DNA of 11,093 bases from JBKPDV01 sp046728075 (GCA_046728075.1 JBKPDV010000235.1:1-11093); one strand, 5' to 3'. Positions 1 to 6,191 are shown, counted from the stretch's first letter. The notes: generated by a model from the letters alone, not told the origin. Program-made: numbers and translations.

Positions 1-1195
1 GCTTGGGCTCGAACCAGGTCGACTTGGGCGGCATCATCTGTTTGGCGTCGGAGACCGCCATCAGCTCATCGACGGATACGGGGAACATCGAGAAGGCGGC
101 GGCAAAGCCGCCAGACCCGACGAGGCGCTCGAGCTCGGTAGTTCCGCGGATTCCGCCGACGAAATCAATCCGTTTGTCGGTGCGAACGTCCTGGATGCCG
201 AGAACCGGCCCGAGGACATGCTTCTGGAGGAGCTCCGCGTCGAGAGAATCCACGACGTTCTCCGACCTCGGCTGCGGAAGCCGCAGGCCGTACCAGCGGC
301 CGGCGAGGAAGAGAGAAACTTCCCCACGGCGCGACGGCGAGGGGTGAGCGCCATCGAGCACCGACACGTTTTCTCGGAGCCGTGCCAGGAACTCCTCGGG
401 CGTCCGGCCTCCGAGGTCCTTCACGACCCGGTTGTAGGGAAGGATCGTCACCTGTCTGGCGGGAAAGAGCACTCCGAGGAAGAAGTCGTGGGGCTGGCCT
501 TCGGGCGCCCCCGGAGATTGAGAGCGCAGCTCCCGGCGCGCGCGGCTGGCGCTCGCGGCGCGATGGTGTCCATCAGCGATGTAGAAGTGGGGGACCGATC
601 GAAACCGCTCCGCGAGCCGATAGGTGACGGGGGGGTCGAGGCGCCAGAGCGTGTGAACGACGCCGTCGCTGGCCCTGAAGCTGAAAAAGGGGTGCGTTCG
701 TTTCGCGAGCTCGACCAAGTCATCGATCTCGCGGCGATCGCGGTACGTCAGGAAGACCGGCCCGGTCTGCGCTCGGAGCGCGAGCATGTGGCGCGTGCGG
801 TCGTCTTCCTTGTCCGGTCGGGTTCGTTCGTGCTTGCGGATCGTGTCCTGGTCGTATTCGTCCATCGAGCAGAGGCCGGCAATCCCCGTCTGCTCGCGGC
901 CTTCGCTGCGGAGTTGGTACAGGTAGAGGCGCTCGGCGTCATCCTGCCGGAGGGGCGCGTCCCGTTTCAAAGTCTCGAAGTTCGCCGCGGCCTTCTGGTA
1001 AACGCCATCGGAGTAGGGGTCCGTTCCGTCGGGCAGGTCGATTTCGGCGCGAGAGACGTGAAGAAAGGAGAGAACGTTTCCGGCGGCCAAGGACCGCGCC
1101 TCCTGCGTGGAGACGACGTCATAGGGGACCGCCGAAACGGAGGACGCGCGTTCGGCGGGCGGCATCAGGGCTTTGAAGGGTTTGAGCGTCGCCAT
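1..1195 (-). CDS. DUF1015 family protein (3' end beyond window)
   Basis: An open frame of 398 codons runs from ATG at 1195 off the left edge with no stop. Family landmarks are an early VPYDVV stretch, a conserved run around YQKAAANFE, and the hallmark ADGHHR at residues 207-212 in the context FYIADGHHRAASA. The visible end, PPKSTWFEPK, matches the usual DUF1015 C-terminus, so probably only a handful of residues are missing. The molecular function of the family is not established. The protein looks soluble and cytoplasmic, with no signal peptide or membrane segment. The ATG begins MATLKPFKALMPP, a typical family start, but there is no clear SD before it. It is the last of the leftmost minus-strand genes, 202 bases downstream of the pilZ stop, so it may have its own promoter. 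Identification is from motif recall; no search was run. Confidence 0.9.
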   Translation of the reverse strand, partial: MATLKPFKALMPPAERASSVSAVPYDVVSTQEARSLAAGNVLSFLHVSRAEIDLPDGTDPYSDGVYQKAAANFETLKRDAPLRQDDAERLYLYQLRSEGREQTGIAGLCSMDEYDQDTIRKHERTRPDKEDDRTRHMLALRAQTGPVFLTYRDRREIDDLVELAKRTHPFFSFRASDGVVHTLWRLDPPVTYRLAERFRSVPHFYIADGHHRAASASRARRELRSQSPGAPEGQPHDFFLGVLFPARQVTILPYNRVVKDLGGRTPEEFLARLRENVSVLDGAHPSPSRRGEVSLFLAGRWYGLRLPQPRSENVVDSLDAELLQKHVLGPVLGIQDVRTDKRIDFVGGIRGTTELERLVGSGGFAAAFSMFPVSVDELMAVSDAKQMMPPKSTWFEPK

Positions 1196-1216
1196 GGCCG
1201 GGATTCTAAGGGAGAC

Positions 1217-1256
1217 GAGAACCGCCGCGTCTTTCCTCGCGTCCAACGCGGTTCTC
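1217..1256. other. Inverted repeat (hairpin) upstream of the DUF1015 gene
   Basis: GAGAACCGC at 1217-1225 pairs perfectly with GCGGTTCTC at 1248-1256, with a 22-base loop; an alternative pairing extends the stem with a bulge. On the minus strand it would lie in the leader of the DUF1015 mRNA, about 20 bases before its ATG. On the plus strand it precedes the micro-ORF at 1299. No T-run follows on either strand, so it is a poor intrinsic terminator. Role unknown. Confidence 0.4.
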
Positions 1257-1298
1257 TCTTTACCTTCCGCCAAGCAAATCCTCGCAGAGGAGGATCCG

Positions 1299-1364
1299 AT
1301 GGAGCGATTCCGCAAGACGGTCGTTGTGTGCCTGGTGATGTGCAGCCGGGCCCGCGCCGGGTAA
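1299..1364 (+). CDS. Possible micro-ORF, 21 aa, signal-peptide-like
   Basis: ATG at 1299 and TAA at 1362-1364 enclose 21 codons. A near-perfect SD, AGAGGAGG at 1286-1293, stands 5 bases before the ATG and is among the strongest ribosome-binding sites in the window. The peptide starts MERFRK, continues with a short hydrophobic stretch (TVVVCLVMC) and ends SRARAG, so it resembles a signal peptide cut off at its cleavage site. It lies antisense in the gap between pilZ and the DUF1015 gene. It could be a genuine small membrane peptide, a leader peptide, or the remnant of a secreted protein's 5' end. The bases after the stop show no continuation in the same frame. Existence as an expressed gene is uncertain. 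Confidence 0.3.
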   Translation: MERFRKTVVVCLVMCSRARAG

Positions 1365-1397
1365 GTCGTCCCGGCCAGGAAACGAGAAAGGATTCGT

Positions 1398-1715
1398 TTA
1401 GAGAGTCGCCAGAAAGCGCGAGTAGTCGGGCGGAGCGTCCGTCAGGCGCAGGCCGAACCCGCTCGGCACCAGCCGCGCCATCGCCCCGGGCGCGCGGTAC
1501 GCGCGCTGCACCCATCCGCGCAGGGCGAGTCTCTTTCCATCGGGTAGGGAGAGGCGGGCGGTGACAGTCGAGCCCGGCCGCGGAATGCGAATCGATCGAA
1601 TGAAGATGCCGTCGACGGACATGTCATAGGTAAACCCCGTCGAAATCGAGTCCGAGGTCTCGACCTGGATCAAGAAACGTCTCTTCTTGCGCGATTGGCG
1701 CCGCTTCTCCGCCAT
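1398..1715 (-). CDS. PilZ domain protein, predicted c-di-GMP receptor
   Basis: This 105-residue single-domain protein has both c-di-GMP binding motifs. The RxxxR box is RKKRR at residues 9-13, and the [D/N]xSxxG box is DMSVDG at residues 31-36; between them lies the usual first beta strand. A basic N-terminus (MAEKRRQ) leads into the box. Such stand-alone PilZ proteins bind c-di-GMP and pass the signal to a partner controlling motility, exopolysaccharide or secretion; no partner is visible here. I chose ATG at 1715 over TTG at 1727 (12 bases upstream) because a GGATAGG stretch precedes the ATG, while nothing SD-like precedes the TTG. It lies 68 bases downstream of the PEP mutase-family gene on the same strand, with palindromic repeats in that gap that might be operator sites. 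Confidence 0.85.
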   Translation of the reverse strand: MAEKRRQSRKKRRFLIQVETSDSISTGFTYDMSVDGIFIRSIRIPRPGSTVTARLSLPDGKRLALRGWVQRAYRAPGAMARLVPSGFGLRLTDAPPDYSRFLATL

Positions 1716-1727
1716 GCGCCTATCCAA

Positions 1728-1772
1728 GCAAGCGGCTTGCCAGAACGCGCGACATCGGGTGCAAGCGGCACC
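1728..1772. promoter_or_regulatory. Palindromes sharing GCAAGCGGC upstream of pilZ
   Basis: GCAAGC-G-GCTTGC at 1728-1740 is a perfect 6-bp inverted repeat, 13 bases before the pilZ ATG. The nonamer GCAAGCGGC recurs at 1761-1769, 33 bases away (about three helical turns), inside a second small hairpin GGTGC-AAGCG-GCACC at 1758-1772. This could be an operator pair for pilZ; the second hairpin could instead be the end of the upstream transcript, although no U-run follows. Function is inferred only. Confidence 0.3.
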
Positions 1773-1783
1773 TACAGCAAGAC

Positions 1784-2626
1784 TTACGACCGCGCGAAGA
1801 GCTCGTTGGTCTCCTGGTAGGAAAGGGCTCCCTCTGTCAACGCGCGGTAGGTACCGCCGTCCCGAAGCTCCCGCGTAATCCGGCGAAGCAATCCGAGCGT
1901 GGCGCGGATGGGACCGGAACCGAGGCTCACACGAGCGACCCCGAGACGCTCCAGCTCCGACAGGGGAGGCGATTGGGCTCCGGCCAGGACATTCACGGGT
2001 CCTTCAATCGCGCGGACCAGCCGCTCGATCGTGGAAAAATCGGTCACAGCGGGAACGAAAAGGCAGTCGGCTCCCGCCCGGCGATAGGCGTTGGCGCGCG
2101 CGACCGCTTCGTCGAAGCGAGTCTCCGGTAGCCCGACCGAGTCGAGAAAGACATCTGTCCGGGCATTCACGACGACGGCGAGGCCCGCCGATGCCGCGGT
2201 CTCCTTGGCGGCACGGATTCGTTCGGAGTGAAGCGAGATCGGAGTCAGAGGATCGGCCTTGTTTCCGGTGCCGTCTTCGAGATTCACACCGACAGCCCCG
2301 GCCTGGAGCACGGTGCGAACGTTCTCGCCGACCTCCTTGGCAGTTTGCCCGAACCCGGACTCGATGTCGGCGCTCACGGGGATGCGGACCGCGCGCACGA
2401 TGCGTTCGATGGCCGCGACCATTTCGCCAAATGGGGTGCGCTCTCCGTCGGGAAATCCGAGCGAGAAGGCGACCCCCGCGCTCGTGGTCGCGATGGCGGG
2501 GAGACCTTCCTCTTCGAAGAGCCGGGCCGAGACCGCGTCCCACGCGTTGGCCAGAAGCAGAATTCGTGGCCCGCGGTGAAGATCGAGGAAGAGCCTGGCC
2601 CGCTCCGGTTGTGTCGTTTCGATCAC
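1784..2626 (-). CDS. Isocitrate lyase / PEP mutase family enzyme
   Basis: This 280-residue protein is a compact TIM-barrel enzyme of the PEP mutase/isocitrate lyase superfamily (PrpB-like group). Visible landmarks are ANAWDAVSARLFEEEG near residues 26-41, D60 in the loop FPDGER, the metal-binding stretch SADIESGFG with D87 and E89, NLED with E117-D118, and NARTDVF at 154-160. The catalytic KKCGH/KRCGH box of isocitrate and 2-methylisocitrate lyases is absent, so those two reactions are unlikely. Family members lacking it act on oxaloacetate, phosphonopyruvate or similar 2-oxo acids; the substrate cannot be read here. The start is GTG at 2626, because the stop TGA of the upstream aminotransferase gene is embedded as GTGA (2626-2623), a classic coupling overlap; the longer frame upstream is a shadow of that gene. 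No independent SD is seen, which fits translational coupling. The stop is TAA at 1784-1786. Confidence 0.88.
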   Translation of the reverse strand: MIETTQPERARLFLDLHRGPRILLLANAWDAVSARLFEEEGLPAIATTSAGVAFSLGFPDGERTPFGEMVAAIERIVRAVRIPVSADIESGFGQTAKEVGENVRTVLQAGAVGVNLEDGTGNKADPLTPISLHSERIRAAKETAASAGLAVVVNARTDVFLDSVGLPETRFDEAVARANAYRRAGADCLFVPAVTDFSTIERLVRAIEGPVNVLAGAQSPPLSELERLGVARVSLGSGPIRATLGLLRRITRELRDGGTYRALTEGALSYQETNELFARS

Positions 2627-3636
2627 CGGGCGACGCGCAACGGCGGCGGCGCCCCTCCCCGGCTGGCGGCGGGTGCCTCTTCCGTCCTGTCGGGGCGCGC
2701 GAAATCCCGCTCTCCCTCGTAGACCGGGGCGCACCAGCGCCGGTACTCCGGGACACGGCCGCGAACGATATCGAAGTAGAGCTTGCGCAAAGCGGAAACC
2801 GTCGGCCCCATGCGGCCCGGCCCGATCGGCCGGTGATCGACGCGGGTGATTGCGGCGACCTGGATTCCGGTCCCGCAATAGAAGGCCTCGTCGGCGAGGT
2901 AGATCTCGCTGCGATCGATCGACCGCTCGAAGACCGTCATCTTCAGCTCGCGCTGCAGGAGCTCGAGCACGGTGCGGCGTGTGATCCCCTCGAGAATGTT
3001 GTCGGTGATGGGCGGCGTAATGGCGACCCCGTTTTTCACGAGGAACAGGTTCGCGGCCGTTCCCTCGGCCACGTGACCGTCCCCGTTCAACACGATCGCC
3101 TCGTCGAAGCCGGCCGCCTGGGCGTCACTCTTGGCGAGCGCCGAATTGACGTAAGAGCCGGCGATTTTTCCGCGCGCCGGGATCGCGTTGTCGTCCACGC
3201 GCCGCCAGGCGGAAACCGAGGCATGGACCCCCTCCTCGTTGACGACGTACGACCCGTACGGGAAAGCGACGATCGAGACTTCGGGCGTCAGGTCGTGCAG
3301 ACGCACGCCGATCGTCTCGTCCGCATAGAAGGCGAGCGGCCGGATATAGCAGTCCTCGCGGTAGAGCTCGGTCCGAAGGAGCTCCGTCAAGGCACCCGCC
3401 AGGTGCTCTTCGGAATAGGGCAGCTCCATGCGCAGCAACCGGGCGGACTCCAGGAACCGGCGAAAATGATCGCGAGGCCGGAAGACGAAGAGCTCCTGTT
3501 CTTCTGGATTCCAGTAGCCCCTCATCCCGGCGAAGACTCCGGTGCCGTAGTGGAGCGCGTGAGTCATCACCCCCACGCGTGCCTCGGAATAGGGAACGAT
3601 CGCTCCGCGGAAAAACGCGTGACGGGGAAGAATCAT
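2623..3636 (-). CDS. ilvE: Branched-chain amino acid aminotransferase (class IV)
   Basis: This 337-residue fold-type IV PLP enzyme is predicted to interconvert Leu, Ile and Val with their 2-oxo acids using glutamate/2-oxoglutarate. The Schiff-base lysine is K157 in RGKIAGSYVNS; the PLP-nitrogen glutamate is E191 in AEGTAANLF; near the N-terminus THALHYGTGVFAGMRGY is typical, and GTGIQVAAI near the C-terminus forms the phosphate-binding turn. A Pro/Ala/Arg-rich tail after the domain is longer than in E. coli IlvE. A frame continues upstream to 3699, but ATG at 3636 is preceded by a strong SD (AAAAGGAGG) and aligns with family starts, so I use it. The gene heads an operon with the PEP mutase-family gene (GTGA overlap) and is divergent from the MocR regulator. 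A class IV relative such as a D-amino acid aminotransferase is possible, but the motifs favour the branched-chain type. Confidence 0.88.
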   Translation of the reverse strand: MILPRHAFFRGAIVPYSEARVGVMTHALHYGTGVFAGMRGYWNPEEQELFVFRPRDHFRRFLESARLLRMELPYSEEHLAGALTELLRTELYREDCYIRPLAFYADETIGVRLHDLTPEVSIVAFPYGSYVVNEEGVHASVSAWRRVDDNAIPARGKIAGSYVNSALAKSDAQAAGFDEAIVLNGDGHVAEGTAANLFLVKNGVAITPPITDNILEGITRRTVLELLQRELKMTVFERSIDRSEIYLADEAFYCGTGIQVAAITRVDHRPIGPGRMGPTVSALRKLYFDIVRGRVPEYRRWCAPVYEGERDFARPDRTEEAPAASRGGAPPPLRVAR

Positions 3637-3644
3637 GGCAGGGC

Positions 3645-3653
3645 CCTCCTTTT
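3645..3653 (-). promoter_or_regulatory. Strong Shine-Dalgarno deciding the ilvE start
   Basis: On the minus strand the sequence is AAAAGGAGG, ending 8 bases before ATG at 3636. It selects that ATG over the upstream in-frame ATG at 3699, whose 21 extra residues resemble no aminotransferase N-terminus. Confidence 0.75.
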
Positions 3654-3694
3654 CGGCGTCGCCGGCGTCCGGTTCGTGCAGTCCAATCGAGATA

Positions 3695-3777
3695 GCCACA
3701 TTAGCCGAAATCCCAAAGTGGCCTTACAATGGCGTTTGTGGATCTGGAAATCAAGGGCCACTCTCCTAAAAGTGGAC
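3695..3777. promoter_or_regulatory. Divergent ilvE/mocR control region with AGTGG half-sites
   Basis: The 148-base gap between the divergent ilvE and mocR starts holds repeated half-sites: AAAGTGGCC at 3715-3723, its inverted partner GGCCACT at 3756-3762, and AAAAGTGGAC at 3768-3777. The looser matches GTGGATC (about 3738) and GCCACA (3695-3700) also occur. The last strong site ends 7 bases before the regulator's TTG start, suiting autorepression. MocR-type regulators commonly bind direct and inverted repeats in the gap between their own gene and a divergent target. Possible promoter elements are TACAAT at 3725-3730 (+ strand, good -10 but no matching -35) and, for ilvE, TTGTAA at 3724-3729 with GCTAAT around 3700-3705 on the minus strand. 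Operator and promoter roles are inferred. Confidence 0.55.
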
Positions 3778-3784
3778 TGATCGT

Positions 3785-5251
3785 TTGAGCCCGCTCGAGT
3801 TCGTCCATCTGCTCGGCAACTGGAGCGGCGGGGACGGTCCAGTCTACGAAAAGCTGGCGTGCGCCATCGGCAATGCCCTCGAGCGGGGGGAAATCCCCGC
3901 CGAGACGCGCCTGCCGGCGGAGAGAACTCTGGCCCGGCTCCTGCGGCTGTCGCGAACCACCGTCGTCTCCGCCTACGAGCAGCTGCGGCAGCGAGGATGG
4001 GTCGAGCGACGCCAGGGAAGCGGGACGCGCGTGCGCGGTCCTCTCTCTCCGGGGACCCGGAAAGGCGAGGAACCCGCGCTCTCCTTCCGTCGGCATCCTG
4101 TCTACCGCGGCTTGATCGAAGGCTCCGGAGGAACGATCGAGTTCCTCGCGGCGCATCTGCCGGCCGCCGGAATCACACCAGACGTTTTGACTTACGACCG
4201 TCGAGCTGTCGAGCAGCTGCTCGCCGGTCCCGGGTACGTCCCGATGGGGCTGCCCGCTCTGCGCAAGGCGGTCGCCCATCATCTGACGAAGTCGGGGCTT
4301 GCGACGACTGCGGACCAGGTGCTGATCACGAATGGCGCCCAGCAGGCGATCATGCTCGTCGGAGCTCTGTTGCTCTCGCCCGGAGACGGGGTCGTGGTCG
4401 AGAACCCGACTTATCTGGGAGCGATCGACATTCTGACGAGCCGCGGAGCGCGGCTGCTTCCCGTCCCTGTCGGCCGCGACGGCGCCCGCATCGAGGCGCT
4501 TGCCGAAGTCGCGCGCCGCGCGCGCCCGCGCCTTCTGTACCTGATGCCGACTTTTCAGAACCCCACGGGCGCGCTGATGCCCGAGCGCGAGCGACGCGCC
4601 GTCGCAAAGCTGTCGGCGGAGCTCTCGATTCCAATCCTGGAGGACAACACTCTGGCCGACCTCTCGCTGGGTGTCGAGCCGCCTCCACCCATCGCCGCCT
4701 TCGCGCCGCCCTCCGCGCCGATTCTGACAGTCGGTTCCCTTTCCAAGCTCTTCTGGGGCGGCCTGCGCGTCGGGTGGATTCGCACCTCCGAAGACCTGCT
4801 CGCCCGAATCGCGCGGCTGAAGATCATGGCCGATCTGGGAGGATCGGTCCTCTCCCAGCTTGCGGCGCTGAAGCTGCTCGCGCGCGCGGAACGCGTGAAG
4901 GACAAGCGGCGTGCCCAGGTCCGGGAACGCTTCGATTTGCTGACAGGGCTCCTGGCTCGGCATTTGCCCGAATGGGAATGGACGCCACCCGCAGGAGGTC
5001 TCTCGCTGTGGGTGCGCTTGTCTCGCGGCGACGCCAATGAGTTCGCTCAGATCGCGCTTCGCCACGGTGTGTCCGTGGTGCCCGGTCCGCTGGCGTCCCC
5101 CGATGGCAGCTTCGCCGATCATCTGCGGCTTCCGTTTGTCCTGGACAGGAAACCGATGGAAGAAGGGGTCATGCGGCTGAGCCGCGCATGGGCGGCGTAC
5201 ACCTCCGCGAACGTCCCTGTCGGGCGGAGGAGCCTGGATGTTCTGGTCTGA
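3785..5251 (+). CDS. MocR-family regulator (GntR HTH fused to class I aminotransferase), YczR-like
   Basis: This 488-residue fusion protein has a GntR winged helix at about residues 15-82 (LPAERTLARLLRLSRTTV, then RRQGSGTRV in the wing), a linker, and a fold-type I aminotransferase-like domain from about 110 to the end. PLP-site features are FQNPTG (257-262), EDNTLADL with the pyridine-nitrogen aspartate, and SLSKLFWGGLRVGW with Schiff-base K321. Such proteins are usually PLP- or amine-sensing regulators rather than enzymes. The N-terminal layout and the EDxTLADL variant resemble the YczR group. The only sensible start is TTG at 3785: an in-frame TAA lies at 3767-3769 and no ATG or GTG follows nearby; GTGGA some 8 bases upstream is a weak SD. 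It probably regulates the divergent ilvE operon and itself, judging from position and half-sites. Its stop is 5 bases before a heptamer array. Confidence 0.9.
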   Translation: MSPLEFVHLLGNWSGGDGPVYEKLACAIGNALERGEIPAETRLPAERTLARLLRLSRTTVVSAYEQLRQRGWVERRQGSGTRVRGPLSPGTRKGEEPALSFRRHPVYRGLIEGSGGTIEFLAAHLPAAGITPDVLTYDRRAVEQLLAGPGYVPMGLPALRKAVAHHLTKSGLATTADQVLITNGAQQAIMLVGALLLSPGDGVVVENPTYLGAIDILTSRGARLLPVPVGRDGARIEALAEVARRARPRLLYLMPTFQNPTGALMPERERRAVAKLSAELSIPILEDNTLADLSLGVEPPPPIAAFAPPSAPILTVGSLSKLFWGGLRVGWIRTSEDLLARIARLKIMADLGGSVLSQLAALKLLARAERVKDKRRAQVRERFDLLTGLLARHLPEWEWTPPAGGLSLWVRLSRGDANEFAQIALRHGVSVVPGPLASPDGSFADHLRLPFVLDRKPMEEGVMRLSRAWAAYTSANVPVGRRSLDVLV

Positions 5252-5256
5252 CTGGA

Positions 5257-5326
5257 GTTCAAGGTTCAAAGTTCAACGTTCAAAGTCGGATGCTTCACTT
5301 TGTACCTGGAACATTGAACTTTGAAC
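5257..5326. repeat. 4+4 inverted heptamer array (GTTCAAN), hairpin-forming
   Basis: On the + strand, four consecutive heptamers run GTTCAAG, GTTCAAA, GTTCAAC, GTTCAAA (5257-5284), then GTC. On the minus strand, reading inward from 5326, four more run GTTCAAA, GTTCAAT, GTTCCAG, GTACAAA (to 5299), then GTG. The centre, 5285-5298, is a 14-base loop. The 13-mer at 5264-5276 is exactly complementary to 5314-5326. The array lies between the convergent mocR and CHRD genes, so it could act as a two-way terminator, and it encodes the last ten CHRD residues plus stop. It has the same layout as the arrays around the four-helix-bundle gene at 8756. Confidence 0.9.
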
Positions 5327-5759
5327 TGCACGGCTCGAGCTGCCCCCGGATCGCTCCGCCAGGGTACGCGAGGCTGTGCAGCTTGACGTAATACTCGCCG
5401 GGATCGGCGGCGATCAGCGCAATCACTCCGGGGGGAAAACCCGTTGCCTCGCCGCGGATTCGGTCGCCCTGATAACCGGAGTTGATCTCCCAGACCATCG
5501 GACCGTTCGTGCCGGCTGTTCCATGATGAATGTGCGTCGCGACCACTCTCTCAAGACCCGGGGATTCGATGCTGTAACCGATCGCGGTCCTTCCAAGGGT
5601 CAGGAGCGCGAAGCCCCTGTGTTCGGGATCCTGCGCGTCGGAGGTCGGGCCGGCTCCGGTGAGGCACGCGCACAGCGTCGGCCGGGAGGAATGGGAAGCG
5701 CAACCCGCCCCGGCCAAAAGAACGGCGAATAGGATTTGGCAACTCCGGACCTTGCGCAT
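5295..5759 (-). CDS. CHRD domain lipoprotein
   Basis: This 154-residue protein begins with a basic then hydrophobic signal segment and a lipobox-like LLAGAGC with Cys20, suggesting export and lipid anchoring; Gly at -3 is not ideal, so plain secretion is possible. The CHRD domain fills the rest: THIHHGTAGTNGPMVWEI at about 75-92, FPPGVIALIAADPGEYYVKLH at about 108-128, and the family ending PGGAIRGQL at 133-141. CHRD is a chordin-like beta domain of unknown bacterial role, often in extracellular or outer-membrane proteins. The conserved domain ends at residue 141; residues 145-154 and the stop are encoded by the heptamer array, so the original C-terminus was probably altered when the array arose. 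ATG at 5759 lacks a convincing SD. It is convergent with mocR. Confidence 0.82.
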   Translation of the reverse strand: MRKVRSCQILFAVLLAGAGCASHSSRPTLCACLTGAGPTSDAQDPEHRGFALLTLGRTAIGYSIESPGLERVVATHIHHGTAGTNGPMVWEINSGYQGDRIRGEATGFPPGVIALIAADPGEYYVKLHSLAYPGGAIRGQLEPCSSKFNVPGTK

Positions 5760-5789
5760 CCCCGCATGACAGTCTAGCTCTGACGTCTC

Positions 5790-5803
5790 TACCGACTACC
5801 GAC
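5790..5803 (-). repeat. Two tandem GTCGGTA heptamers
   Basis: On the minus strand GTCGGTA occurs twice in tandem, with the flanking seven bases on one side (GTGAGCA, 5804-5810) sharing the GTNNNNA pattern. It lies in the 67-base gap between the sigma-like gene's stop and the CHRD start. It has the same 7-base period and leading GT as the two larger arrays but a different core, and no inverted partner is seen. It may be a remnant of a related array; with only two copies, chance is possible. Confidence 0.4.
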
Positions 5804-5826
5804 TGCTCACACCTGTGATCTGCGGC

Positions 5827-6171
5827 CTAAAACTTGTGGAGCAGCTTCGCGGCGACTTCTTCCGGGGTTTGTGCCAGAGCCATCGTGAACTTCTCTTCCG
5901 CCGGCCCGATCCCCTTAAAGCGAGCGATCTGAAAGGCGCGCGCGTACTTGCAGGCGACGTAGAGAAGCTGCGCGCGCAGCTCGGACACCGGAACCTTCTG
6001 GCTGGCATTGCGGCGGGCCATCCGTTCGAACCACACCAGCAAGGTGTCTTCGAAGGCCTCGGCCTCTTCCTCCATGAATCGGTAAAACGAGACGAGGGTG
6101 GCATGGATGACGGGCAGAGCCTCGTCAAAAACCGAGAAGATCTCTTCGTCTCCGGTCGCCTGAGAGTTCAT
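5827..6171 (-). CDS. Small protein resembling an isolated sigma-70 region 2
   Basis: This 114-residue soluble protein starts MNSQATGDEE. Its middle (about residues 25-90) has the rhythm of ECF sigma region 2: FYRFMEEEAEAFEDTLLVWF parallels the YRRL-AEDLxQETFLRLW stretch, and SELRAQLLYVACKYARAF parallels LRAWLYRVARNLALD. No region 4 helix-turn-helix follows, so it is far shorter than a working ECF factor (about 180 residues). It could be a degenerate sigma-like adaptor, a decoy, or an unrelated helical protein. I chose ATG at 6171 over an in-frame ATG at 6213 because neither the family resemblance nor an SD supports the extra residues, and a candidate promoter overlaps them. GGAG lies 12 bases before the chosen ATG, which is long. 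Divergent from the metalloprotease gene. The coding call is fairly sure; the sigma relation is a recalled likeness. Confidence 0.6.
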   Translation of the reverse strand: MNSQATGDEEIFSVFDEALPVIHATLVSFYRFMEEEAEAFEDTLLVWFERMARRNASQKVPVSELRAQLLYVACKYARAFQIARFKGIGPAEEKFTMALAQTPEEVAAKLLHKF

Positions 6172-6191
6172 TGTTTTTTGGGTCTCCGAAC

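Noticed and set aside
1217..1256. Rho-independent terminator
   Set aside because: The stem is good, but neither side has a T-run, and the position is upstream of, not after, the flanking minus-strand gene.
218..1564. A 448-codon plus-strand frame over the DUF1015 and pilZ genes
   Set aside because: No domain recognised; it spans two well-supported minus-strand genes and their intergenic gap.
3637..3699. Longer N-terminus for ilvE from ATG at 3699
   Set aside because: The 21 extra residues match no aminotransferase start, and a strong SD directly serves ATG at 3636.
2191..3780. A 529-codon plus-strand frame over the ilvE and PEP mutase-family genes
   Set aside because: Antisense shadow: the opposite strand encodes two recognisable enzymes with catalytic motifs and a coupled overlap.
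3701..5269. A 522-codon minus-strand frame opposite the MocR gene
   Set aside because: Low-complexity Arg/Gln/Gly composition and no motifs; the + frame has a full GntR-aminotransferase architecture.
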